64,000 nucleotides of DNA from Kordiimonadaceae bacterium UBA4441 (GTDB lineage: Bacteria; Pseudomonadota; Alphaproteobacteria; Sphingomonadales; Emcibacteraceae): positions 1 to 64,000 of the forward strand of contig DGPL01000010.1 in the NCBI GenBank assembly GCA_002390425.1, given 5' to 3'. The notes under the pieces were generated by a model that saw only the letters and a program-made list of their open reading frames with translations, was not told where the DNA came from and did not search any database. The number at the start of each line of letters is the position of its first letter. The first letter of the stretch is position 1. This document shows positions 54,186 to 63,171 of the stretch, piece by piece. The position numbers and the translations under genes were made by a program.

Positions 54186-54503
54186 TTATGAGTTTTCTTT
54201 AATCCATGCTTCAAAATCACCTTTTGCCGTATTACCGACTTTCATCGCTGATACTTCGCCATTTTTAAACATAAGCATTGTCGGAATACTACGCACACCA
54301 TATTTAGTAGGCGCTTCAGGGTTTTCATCAATATTCACCTTGGCAAATGTTACATCACCATAACTATTTGAAACTTCCTCAAATACAGGACCAAATTGTT
54401 TACAAGGTCCGCACCATTCCGCCCAAAAATCCACTATTACTGGTTTATCAGAATTCAAAACTTCTGCTTCGAAATCGGCGTCTGTTACTGCTTTAATGCT
54501 CAT
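54186..54503 (-). CDS. trxA: Thioredoxin TrxA
   Basis: A 105-residue cytosolic thioredoxin that reduces disulfides with electrons from thioredoxin reductase. The active site is WAEWCGPCKQFGP (Cys30 and Cys33), with the buried Asp in VIVDFWAEW and the cis-Pro in YGVRSIPTMLMFKNG. Length is standard and no export signal is present. GAGGAAAA precedes the ATG. It follows addA on the same strand with 72 bases between, the usual addB-addA-trxA order in Alphaproteobacteria. Confidence 0.97.
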   Translation of the reverse strand: MSIKAVTDADFEAEVLNSDKPVIVDFWAEWCGPCKQFGPVFEEVSNSYGDVTFAKVNIDENPEAPTKYGVRSIPTMLMFKNGEVSAMKVGNTAKGDFEAWIKENS

Positions 54504-54575
54504 GTTTTTTCCTCAAATTAAATCAATATGTAGTGAACATAAGAAGCCCTCATACCTTCGTCAAGGGGAAGGATG

Positions 54576-57500
54576 TTAAAATGTAAATTTATTTAATAAC
54601 TCGTCTGGAATTTCCATTAATTCTGCGATATCCGTCCATAATAAAAAGCATTTAATTGTTTTATCTGGATAGACTTCTTTTAAGACGGCTTTATAGGCGG
54701 CCATTTGTCTTTGATAAATTTTTGGAACCATTTCAGGACTTCTTGCAGGTGGTCTATTGGTTTTATAATCTATGATTAAAACCTCATCATTATGAACCGC
54801 CAAACGGTCAACTTGTCCACTTAATGTAAAATCACCAACTTGACCTACGATTGGTACTTCAGAACGACTATTAGGACCAAACAGTCCTTCTAAAGACGGA
54901 CTGTTTAATATTTCTAACACTTCATTTTCAATGTCCGCAATTTGCTCAATAGATAATTCATGGGCATCTTGTTTCAAATAACGTTCAATTGATATTTGCC
55001 ATTCATCAGAATTCTTATTTGGTAATATTTCTAACAATTTATGAATTAACCTACCTCGATGGTATTTTCGTTTATCCTGTTTCATTTGCTCAGCAATTTT
55101 TAAAGGGCTTCTTACCACTTCTTCATCTTCATCAATTTTTGATGGTGATAACGGCTTAGAAGGCATAGGTTCAACCATCGGTGTATTAAATGCCCACGAT
55201 GGTAATTCCTTTACTTGATCATCCTTAATGAGTGGCGTTTTTACATCTCCTGCGGTTTTTGTGCCCTTCTCTAACCTTAAGACAAGTTCGCCCTTAACAT
55301 CAATTTCTTCAGTACCGTACATATTATCAACGGCATTACGAATTAAATCATACCAATTTCCATCTTTACGCCCTCGTTTATCTTCCCACCCCGTGACATA
55401 AAGTTGATCTTCAGCACGTGTCATAGCAACATATAAAAGCCGCTTATTTTCATTTTCAATTTCACGTTTACGCTCATCAAACGCTGTTTTTGCGATGTCG
55501 ACGCGCGTCTCTTCATTTCTTACATAAAGCAAGTGTTCGCTTAAACCTTCTTTATGCCAATATAAATTATCCTTTAATCCTGAACTTTGACACGTATCTG
55601 GAAGAAAAACGATCGGTGCTTGAAGTCCTTTTGCACCATGGACGGTCATAACTCTAACCATACCGCCCCCCTGATCCATTTCCCTTTTAATTTTAATGTC
55701 GCCTTTGGTGAACCAATTTAAAAACCCTTGCATTGACGAAATATTATTTTGTTCATATTTCATTGCCTGATTTAAAAATTCATCAACTGGATCATTAATT
55801 TGCTCCCCAAGTCTAGCAATTAATTTTTGACGACCACCACGTGCAGATAGCAAATAAGTAAAAAAATCAAATGGTGGATAAAAATCCGCATAATTGGTTA
55901 GGTCAGTTAAGGCATCAGCCGCTTTTCTAAAACTGTCCCGCTCATTTCTGCGTTTCAAAAGCGCCTGCCATAAGCTTTCATTTTTACCCCGCGGGTTCGC
56001 AAGATCAAAAAGGTCTTCTTCTTCCAAACCAATAAAAGGGCTTTTTAAAACAACAGCCAATGTCAGGTCATCACTTGGCAAAAGCGTAAAATTGGCAACG
56101 GCCATCAAATCCATAACAGGTAATTGTTCCGTTAAAACCATTTGATCAAGTCCTGCGACATTAATACCGCGCATTTTTAAAGAACTGATCATATAGTGTA
56201 CAAATTCTTTACGTTTTTGCACGAGGATAAGAATATCCCCTGCTGTTATCGGGCGACCTTTGGATGGCAAAATCTTCTTGCTATCAATCCAATTCTTAAT
56301 TTGATCCGCGATTTTCTCAGCTACGATTTGTTTTGGATCATGACTTGCTTTTTGAATAACGGGCGGTGACCAATATTCGTCTTCTTTAACCTCTGGTGGC
56401 TCAATAGTATCCCATACTTCAACCAATCCGTGTTCATCTTTTCGGTACGTGTCATGTATAATTTCAGCATCATTAAATGATATGGCAAAGCGTTTTTCTT
56501 CATGTTCAAACACTTTATCGACAGTATCTAGAACGGCTGCCGTTGAACGGAAAGATAAATTCATCGGCACTTCAACAAATTTTAGCCCTGCATCATGTGC
56601 TTGTTTGATGAAATATCGTTTATTTTCATCAAATTTTCTCGGCTCTGCTTTTTGAAACGAATAAATTGATTGTTTAATATCACCAACAGCAAAAATTGTA
56701 CGGCCCCCATTATCGCTTTCGTCACGTGCACCGGCACCATCAAAGAATTCTTGTGATATTTTACGAATAATATCCCATTGCGCCGGGTTTGTATCTTGCG
56801 CTTCGTCAATAAGAATGTGATCGATACCTTCATCAAGCTTAAACAAAATCCAGCTGGCATCAATTTTTTGTACGAGCTCGCTTACTTTTCCAATTAAATC
56901 ATCATAATCAACAACATTACGGCTTTTCTTACGTTGATTATATTTATTAATCAGCTCAAACCCGATCCTTAAAATATTGCTCGTGTTTTCAAAAAGGGAA
57001 AATTTTCTTAGCCGTTCAATCACAAACATAACTCTTTCAGCTTCTTTAAATAACATCTCAAGATCAAGCGGATATTCATCGGATATTTTTTTAGTCGCAA
57101 GCTTCGCACGTATTTCATTTTTCGCCGTTAAAAAAGCTCCTTTATAAATGCCAAAACCATCAATTCTATTATCCGTATTATTCAACCATTCGAATATCAA
57201 AGCACCACGATCTTGATCGGTTTTAGTACCCGTTAATAGTTTCTTTGCTGCTTCTTCAATTTCAGTTGAATTTAAAAATTCATCATCACATGCCGCTTCT
57301 AAAATACTTTTTCTTGTGTCTTTTTTCTCAAAACCTAATAAACTTTTCAAACTTGCGATCAGACGGTCAAATGAATGTGAATTTCGTTTAAACAGAGTTT
57401 CCAAACCACCCCGTTCATTGGTTAAGCCCCTCATTAAATCGGTAAAGGTGCTTTCCGCGTGCATGCTTGATATTTGTTCTAATGATTTACTAAGCTCGTC

Positions 57501-58007
57501 ACGCTCTCCGTACGCGATCTCAAGCAAAAGTTCATCTTGCGAGAGACGCAATTGTTCATTGATCGTAATATCATCCAAAAGATCAAAATTTGGCGCAATG
57601 CCAGCTTCGACAGGAAACCGCCCCAATAAGGACTGACAGAATGAATGGATTGTTTGAATTTTTAAGCCGCCCGGCACATCAAGAACTTTTGCAAATAATT
57701 TACGCGCTAGAAGCAGTTGATCTTTTTCAGGGGCTTTCCCTAAAACACTCTCAAGCTCGGAATATAACTCGGCTTCATCCATTGTGATCCAAGTAGACAG
57801 CCGTTTATTAACGCGAATTGCCATTTCTGCGGCTGCGGTATTGGTATACGTCAGACATAAAATCTTATCAGGGCGACTGCCCGATAACATTAACCTCAGC
57901 ACGCGATTGGATAATACGAATGTTTTACCTGTACCCGCCGATGCCCCAACCCAGACCGAAGCATTAGGGTTCGAGGCACGTAATTGTTCAGCTGTTTGCT
58001 TAACCAT
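54576..58007 (-). CDS. addA: Double-strand break repair helicase-nuclease AddA
   Basis: A 1143-residue UvrD-type helicase with a C-terminal nuclease; with AddB it resects broken DNA ends for RecA. Walker A is GASAGTGKTFVLSNRV near residue 25; the Walker B DEAQD of IDEAQDTNPAQWD lies near 400; VPMNLSFRSTAAVL, MTVHGAKGLQAPIVFLPD and LLYVAMTRAEDQLYVTGW are the later helicase motifs. The RecB-type nuclease has SGQVDRLAV and IIDYKTNRPP near the C-terminus. The ATG at 58007 shares one base with the addB stop (TGATG), which fixes the start; an earlier ATG at 58022 is inside addB. Same strand as addB upstream. Confidence 0.96.
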   Translation of the reverse strand: MVKQTAEQLRASNPNASVWVGASAGTGKTFVLSNRVLRLMLSGSRPDKILCLTYTNTAAAEMAIRVNKRLSTWITMDEAELYSELESVLGKAPEKDQLLLARKLFAKVLDVPGGLKIQTIHSFCQSLLGRFPVEAGIAPNFDLLDDITINEQLRLSQDELLLEIAYGERDELSKSLEQISSMHAESTFTDLMRGLTNERGGLETLFKRNSHSFDRLIASLKSLLGFEKKDTRKSILEAACDDEFLNSTEIEEAAKKLLTGTKTDQDRGALIFEWLNNTDNRIDGFGIYKGAFLTAKNEIRAKLATKKISDEYPLDLEMLFKEAERVMFVIERLRKFSLFENTSNILRIGFELINKYNQRKKSRNVVDYDDLIGKVSELVQKIDASWILFKLDEGIDHILIDEAQDTNPAQWDIIRKISQEFFDGAGARDESDNGGRTIFAVGDIKQSIYSFQKAEPRKFDENKRYFIKQAHDAGLKFVEVPMNLSFRSTAAVLDTVDKVFEHEEKRFAISFNDAEIIHDTYRKDEHGLVEVWDTIEPPEVKEDEYWSPPVIQKASHDPKQIVAEKIADQIKNWIDSKKILPSKGRPITAGDILILVQKRKEFVHYMISSLKMRGINVAGLDQMVLTEQLPVMDLMAVANFTLLPSDDLTLAVVLKSPFIGLEEEDLFDLANPRGKNESLWQALLKRRNERDSFRKAADALTDLTNYADFYPPFDFFTYLLSARGGRQKLIARLGEQINDPVDEFLNQAMKYEQNNISSMQGFLNWFTKGDIKIKREMDQGGGMVRVMTVHGAKGLQAPIVFLPDTCQSSGLKDNLYWHKEGLSEHLLYVRNEETRVDIAKTAFDERKREIENENKRLLYVAMTRAEDQLYVTGWEDKRGRKDGNWYDLIRNAVDNMYGTEEIDVKGELVLRLEKGTKTAGDVKTPLIKDDQVKELPSWAFNTPMVEPMPSKPLSPSKIDEDEEVVRSPLKIAEQMKQDKRKYHRGRLIHKLLEILPNKNSDEWQISIERYLKQDAHELSIEQIADIENEVLEILNSPSLEGLFGPNSRSEVPIVGQVGDFTLSGQVDRLAVHNDEVLIIDYKTNRPPARSPEMVPKIYQRQMAAYKAVLKEVYPDKTIKCFLLWTDIAELMEIPDELLNKFTF

Positions 58008-60967
58008 CAGCCCTCTCCCCATTCTTTCGTGCGGGCTAGGTGATCAAAGTCACCATATCCTTTTTCAAGTGGGTTTGGATTACTTAAATAGGGTGTTTTC
58101 TCCATATCAAACGTCGTGACAAGCTTAATTAACCCGTCATATGATTGCTTAGTGAGCTCTTCAATATCTATCTTGGCTTTGCCACTTGCTTTAAGGCTAT
58201 ATGATTTAATGTCACCGGGTTTTTCGCCCCCTTTTAATTCCCAATAAGATAGCTCAGAGACTGATCTGGTCGACTGCAATGAGAAACCACCTTTTGTGGC
58301 GATAACGGCTTCTAAGGATAACTGCGGCGCATATCCTGCCCTGATTTGATTGATCTTTGGACTGCTGCCTGTTTTATAATCAATAATATTTAACGTACCG
58401 TCCGGTAGTAAATCAATTCTGTCTGCTGTCGCGTCCAAAGTAAATTCACCACCAACTAAATCTTTCAGTTTTACTTGTCCAACTGTTTCTGTTGCCAATG
58501 TCTTTATGGTTTCTCGGCGTTTTGCTTCATTATCCACAAACCATTTTGCTATTTGCTTAAACCTAGGCCACCAAAAAGTGCGCACTGTTGGTCTATCTAT
58601 TTTTTCTTTAAAATAGTTCTTACCGATATCTAATAACTTCTGATAGGCATCATCCGGCATATGATCATCATATTCATTCATAAAATCATCAAGAATATCA
58701 TGAAGAATAATACCCTTATCAATGGCACCTGGATCCTGATCCAGCTCATCAAGTTTTTTTAATTTAAGTATTTTACTCGCGTAAATGCCATAAGGATCCT
58801 GCATCCACTGTTGAATACGGGTTACTGATAATTTACGCGGCCTTGCAGATATAGGCGGCGTTGGCGCAGGCGATTTAATGATTGTTGTCTCTGCTGGACT
58901 ATCTATTTCTTTATAGAAAGAAAGCCATTTTTTGCTTTCTTTTTGATGATGCTCATCACCAATGATTGCATGAAGTCGATTTAACCAGCGTGATTTGACG
59001 GTCGGTGTACCCTCTTGCTTTTCTGATCTCGTAATCACAACATTTTTTGCGCTTGCCGTCTGTACGAAATCATGTGCACTTAAGCCTATTTTCTGCTCAA
59101 GTCCCGGCATGCCAAAATCTTTTCGCATTGGTCTGCTCATCCATGGGTCATCCCCTGCATCAGGCGGCCAATTACCTTCGTTTAATCCTGATAAAATCAT
59201 TAAATCCGCATGTTGAAGTCTTGCTTCCAGTGGTCCCCAAATATTTAATCTTGGGTGCTGCCCATATTTTGAACGGACGGTGACTGGTTTCATGAATTGC
59301 TCGAAAAGTGTAGCATATTGGTTGCTATTAAAATTACGCATGTAGGGTGCCGCTTGTTGCAAATCTTCAATTAATGTTGCTGCGGCTTCACCGTCATCGC
59401 CTTTCCATAATCGTTTATCACCTGAAATTTTATCGGTTGCCGCTAAATTCTCAGCCATTTCAATATGAGCGAGCAGCATTTCTTCAAATGTGACGTCTGG
59501 TTTGGCCATTAACGCATCAAAAGGTTCAATTGCTTTTTGAATTGAACACCACCACTCATATAATTCATCATCCTGACCACTTTCATGGGCCATAATCTTT
59601 TCATAACCATAAAGCCCGGCTGATGGCCTAGGACCGCGTAAATATCGACGTTCAAATTGTCTGACATTTCCCCTAAAGTCCGCGATTTTTTTACCGCCAG
59701 ACATAAGCGGGTGTTTAAGGGCACTCATTAATGATACCGGGCTAAAGTTCTCCATCACCATTTCTGCAGTAAGCCTTAAATATACCCCAACGGCTTTGTT
59801 AAAAAGCGGTGTTCCCGCACTATCATCAATTTCAATATTCCATCGTCTTAATTCACCCGCAACTTGTCTTGCAAGCATTCGATCTGGTGTGACGAGCGCC
59901 GCCGTTTTACCCGGGGTTTCTAACTGCTCCCTCATCATCATCGCGATAATGCCTGCCTCTTCACGATTTCCCGGTGTAACAATTTGTTTAATGTCTTTTA
60001 TTTCCGGTTTTATAAGGTCACGCCAATGATGGGTTGTCTCCGCAGGGCGCATTATTTCACGAAATAGAATAGTTTTCTCATTATCAATTTGCGGTGCGCT
60101 TCCATCCCAATTATTAATTTCAATTCTGTCAGCGCCAATAATTTCAAGCAAATGTTTCATAGTCGTTTGTGGATGGGTGTCCTCTATTTTTCCCCAAATT
60201 TCATCATCAACATTTTGATCTATTCCCGGTAATACAATCATACCTTTAGGCAGTCTTGAAATAATTGAAAGAAGTTCACCCGTCGCTTTAACGGAACCTG
60301 TTGAACCGGCGGCAATAATGGGATGTTCCGGTGGGTTATTTAACCAAGTCTCTTTTAACGCCTGCAATAAATTATTACGCCTTAACGCACTATCCATATA
60401 GCCCGTAGTCGCTAGAACATGTGGCCAACCTTCCGTTAGGATTTTTAGAAATTCCAATGTTTGTTGCCAATGGATGGCGTATTCTGCGGGTACGATATCT
60501 TCTATTGAATGAAAATTGATCTCTTCGGTTTGAACTTGATCAAGTAACTGACCTAATGCTTCTGCGAGAACGGCACATCCAGAATTTTCTGGAATATCTT
60601 CTCCGCTTTTTTTATACCAATCATGAATAATATTCATAAGAAGCATTTGCCGCATATATGGTGGCACAGAAGGCATTATGGAAAGATCATCATAAAGCGT
60701 ACCACCACCCATTATCAAACCATCTTCATCAACATCCCCAATGGGTTGCATATTCGGTAATACAATCGGTTTTCCGTCACTGATCCTTAAAAATGCTTCT
60801 CGTAAGGACCGAACGGCACGTCTGTTTGGTAATAAAATTAAAACTTCACTTAAAGAAATTGGGTCATGGCCAAAACGTTCAATTATGCCGGTCGCGAGCA
60901 CATCAACAAAAGATTGATGCGCCGGAATATTATATATTTCGGGATTTTTTTTAAGCCGTCTTGGCAT
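58007..60967 (-). CDS. addB: Double-strand break repair protein AddB
   Basis: A 986-residue partner of AddA in the alphaproteobacterial form (shorter than the Bacillus protein). The N-terminal inactivated helicase part has ILLPNRRAVRSLREAFL near 45; mid-protein has ALVTPDRMLARQVAGEL and ILSGLNEGNWPP; the C-terminal nuclease has LPDGTLNIIDYKTGSSPK, with the Asp and the Asp-x-Lys pair, and GYAPQLSLEAV. The start MPRRLKKNPEIYNIP is 8 bases after the stop of the amgK-murU gene. Translationally coupled to addA. Confidence 0.95.
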   Translation of the reverse strand: MPRRLKKNPEIYNIPAHQSFVDVLATGIIERFGHDPISLSEVLILLPNRRAVRSLREAFLRISDGKPIVLPNMQPIGDVDEDGLIMGGGTLYDDLSIMPSVPPYMRQMLLMNIIHDWYKKSGEDIPENSGCAVLAEALGQLLDQVQTEEINFHSIEDIVPAEYAIHWQQTLEFLKILTEGWPHVLATTGYMDSALRRNNLLQALKETWLNNPPEHPIIAAGSTGSVKATGELLSIISRLPKGMIVLPGIDQNVDDEIWGKIEDTHPQTTMKHLLEIIGADRIEINNWDGSAPQIDNEKTILFREIMRPAETTHHWRDLIKPEIKDIKQIVTPGNREEAGIIAMMMREQLETPGKTAALVTPDRMLARQVAGELRRWNIEIDDSAGTPLFNKAVGVYLRLTAEMVMENFSPVSLMSALKHPLMSGGKKIADFRGNVRQFERRYLRGPRPSAGLYGYEKIMAHESGQDDELYEWWCSIQKAIEPFDALMAKPDVTFEEMLLAHIEMAENLAATDKISGDKRLWKGDDGEAAATLIEDLQQAAPYMRNFNSNQYATLFEQFMKPVTVRSKYGQHPRLNIWGPLEARLQHADLMILSGLNEGNWPPDAGDDPWMSRPMRKDFGMPGLEQKIGLSAHDFVQTASAKNVVITRSEKQEGTPTVKSRWLNRLHAIIGDEHHQKESKKWLSFYKEIDSPAETTIIKSPAPTPPISARPRKLSVTRIQQWMQDPYGIYASKILKLKKLDELDQDPGAIDKGIILHDILDDFMNEYDDHMPDDAYQKLLDIGKNYFKEKIDRPTVRTFWWPRFKQIAKWFVDNEAKRRETIKTLATETVGQVKLKDLVGGEFTLDATADRIDLLPDGTLNIIDYKTGSSPKINQIRAGYAPQLSLEAVIATKGGFSLQSTRSVSELSYWELKGGEKPGDIKSYSLKASGKAKIDIEELTKQSYDGLIKLVTTFDMEKTPYLSNPNPLEKGYGDFDHLARTKEWGEG

Positions 60968-60974
60968 AGGCTTT

Positions 60975-62693
60975 TTATTTCCCCTTTAATCGTTTCTCTG
61001 TTTCCCCAATCGCTTCAGGGGTGCCGACATGATACCATGATCCAGTGTGAACGATACCGAATAATTTCTTCTGTTTTTCAGCGCGGTCAAATAATATTTT
61101 TAAACTGAATGGCTCATCGGGCGTATCTTCAAAGCATTCAGGACGAATGATCATAATACCACTATAAAGATAATCAGCAGTACTGCTATTCCCTCGCCAA
61201 GATAAACAACCATCCTTTGCCATATGGAAATCACCTGCACCGTCATGACCGTGTGCTGCTTCTCTTTTAATAAGCAGCATAAGCATATCCATATTATCAT
61301 CCCATGTGGTCGCTAATCTGGTTAATGCATCAAGCCCTTCGTTTTGCCATATCATGTCACTATTCATGATAAAAAATGGCTCATTTGAGAGCTGCTTAAG
61401 GCCTTTTTTGATCCCCCCACCGCTATCCATCAACAAGTCGCTTTCATCAGATAATAATATTTCTGGACGCCAATCAATACGCTCATTTACAAACATATCT
61501 ATTTGATCGGTATGATGATGCTTGTTTATCACGGCACGTTTAACACCCGCCCACGCTAAAGCATCAAGTGTCCAGGTTAGCATTTCTTTTCCAGCAACCT
61601 TAATAAGTGGCTTTGGCATATCTTCGGTAAGCGGCAGCATACGAGTTCCCAATCCAGCAGCTAAAATAATCGCCTGATCAGGGTTTAATTTTTTCGCCAT
61701 TAACGGCACATCGCGAAGGTTCGGTATATTTTCGTCCAACCAACCTTTCACACGTCCTAATGATGGATGCTCTAAGCAGCGCTCCAATAATCCCCACATA
61801 CGTGGCTGAAGCCCTAAATAAGCATCTTTGCCGTCTCTTAAATAAAGTCGTGCAAATATACCGATGATCTTAATATTTCTTTGAGCGCCCAGGATAGCAT
61901 AATGTTCTTTAAACTTTTCAAGATTAAGATCCATTTCACCCGCATAATATGCAACCATTTCTTCTTCAACTTTTGGAGTCACATCTCTTCTGGCATCCTG
62001 TAATAGCGACACAAGGTCATATGCTAAATGGCCTAAAACCGCGTCCTGAAAATCCAATTGTCCTATGCCACCATCTTCCATATCAAGTAAATTTTCAGCA
62101 TGATAATCGCGAAGCACCATGCATTCTTGAATATTCGATATTTCAGATAACGCATCACGCCAGATATCCATAAATTCTTCACGTTTTTGAATTGATAAAC
62201 GTTTTCCATGTATTGCCGGATAATACCAATCCGTTAAAAGGGCAATCTCAGTCAAATAAAGCGCCATATCATAGATTGGCAATTCATATTTTTGATCGTT
62301 CAGGGGCAAAACATTTGGGACATCGTGCTTATTTAATGATATCAGCTCATCTAAGGCCCTTTTATATAGTGAAGCTTCTTTTTCTGGCTGCCTTTCTAAA
62401 ACTCTTTTAAAAAGGTCATCCCCAAGATCTTCTAATAATAAAAATCCTTTATCAAAATCAAATGCATATATTGCGGGTGCCCTTAATCCTTTTGAATGAA
62501 TATATTTTGCCACCGCAAAAAATGGCCTCGTATCTTCAAAAAAAGGTGGGGCATCCATAAGCACTGCTTTTTTATTTCCTTGCACCACCCTGTCGTAACG
62601 CCGAAATGATGCATCACCAGCAAGCGGTGTTATTTCTGCATTTGCCCATTCCGTAGTCGCGAGAAATTTTCTAATGTCGTCTTTTCGGCTCAT
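60975..62693 (-). CDS. Fused AmgK-MurU: sugar-1-kinase and MurNAc-1-P uridylyltransferase for cell-wall recycling
   Basis: A 572-residue protein that joins two enzymes usually made separately. Residues 1 to about 330 match AmgK, an aminoglycoside-phosphotransferase-fold kinase that phosphorylates MurNAc or GlcNAc at C1: PLAGDASFRRYDRV, LLLEDLGDDLFKRVLE, VLRDYHAENLLDM with the catalytic Asp, and QLDFQDAVLGHLAYDLVSLLQDARR. Residues about 345-572 match MurU: AIILAAGLGTRMLPLTEDMPKPLI, NSDMIWQNEGL and VGTPEAI. Together they would turn recycled MurNAc into UDP-MurNAc, the fosfomycin-bypassing route. A single start and uninterrupted frame show a true fusion. It lies one base after tsaE and 7 before addB, as the separate genes do in other Alphaproteobacteria. 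Confidence 0.93.
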   Translation of the reverse strand: MSRKDDIRKFLATTEWANAEITPLAGDASFRRYDRVVQGNKKAVLMDAPPFFEDTRPFFAVAKYIHSKGLRAPAIYAFDFDKGFLLLEDLGDDLFKRVLERQPEKEASLYKRALDELISLNKHDVPNVLPLNDQKYELPIYDMALYLTEIALLTDWYYPAIHGKRLSIQKREEFMDIWRDALSEISNIQECMVLRDYHAENLLDMEDGGIGQLDFQDAVLGHLAYDLVSLLQDARRDVTPKVEEEMVAYYAGEMDLNLEKFKEHYAILGAQRNIKIIGIFARLYLRDGKDAYLGLQPRMWGLLERCLEHPSLGRVKGWLDENIPNLRDVPLMAKKLNPDQAIILAAGLGTRMLPLTEDMPKPLIKVAGKEMLTWTLDALAWAGVKRAVINKHHHTDQIDMFVNERIDWRPEILLSDESDLLMDSGGGIKKGLKQLSNEPFFIMNSDMIWQNEGLDALTRLATTWDDNMDMLMLLIKREAAHGHDGAGDFHMAKDGCLSWRGNSSTADYLYSGIMIIRPECFEDTPDEPFSLKILFDRAEKQKKLFGIVHTGSWYHVGTPEAIGETEKRLKGK

Positions 62694-62694
62694 A

Positions 62695-63171
62695 CTATAC
62701 TTTTAAGTCCTTTAATCTAATTGCCCAATAATCATCGCAGATAATTTTTATATTTCTCGATCCTTCATCATCCCCCATGGAAAGCATTATTTTTAAATGC
62801 CCATCAGGTAAATAAGACCCCATTTTGTCAGGCCATTCAATCAAAGTAATTGCAGTGTCAAATCCATCTTCTATCCCTAATTCTAAAACGTCTTCGCTAT
62901 TTTCTAATCGGTATAAATCAAAATGCCAAATCGCTGGTTTTTGCTGATCATCAAGTTCAGGTTCATATGTTTGCAGAAGGCTGAATGTCGGGCTTGGAAC
63001 ATCCTCGTGGTATCCTATTGCATGAATTAGTGCGCGACAAAATTCTGTTTTTCCTGCTCCTAATGTTCCTTCAAATGTGATGATATCTCCGGTTTTAAGG
63101 GTGGCGGACAATTGATTTGCAAACAGACGCGTAGCCTCTAAATTTTGAAGATTAAAATTTAACTCTCTCAT
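62695..63171 (-). CDS. tsaE: tRNA threonylcarbamoyladenosine biosynthesis ATPase TsaE
   Basis: A 158-residue P-loop ATPase that works with TsaB and TsaD to make t6A37 in tRNA. Walker A FEGTLGAGKTEFCRAL is near residue 40; PSPTFSLLQTYE, HFDLYRLEN and LIEWPDKMG are the family signatures. Its ATG overlaps the divL stop by four bases (ATGA), and its stop lies one base before the amgK-murU ATG, so divL-tsaE-amgK/murU-addB-addA is one tightly packed operon. Confidence 0.96.
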   Translation of the reverse strand: MRELNFNLQNLEATRLFANQLSATLKTGDIITFEGTLGAGKTEFCRALIHAIGYHEDVPSPTFSLLQTYEPELDDQQKPAIWHFDLYRLENSEDVLELGIEDGFDTAITLIEWPDKMGSYLPDGHLKIMLSMGDDEGSRNIKIICDDYWAIRLKDLKV

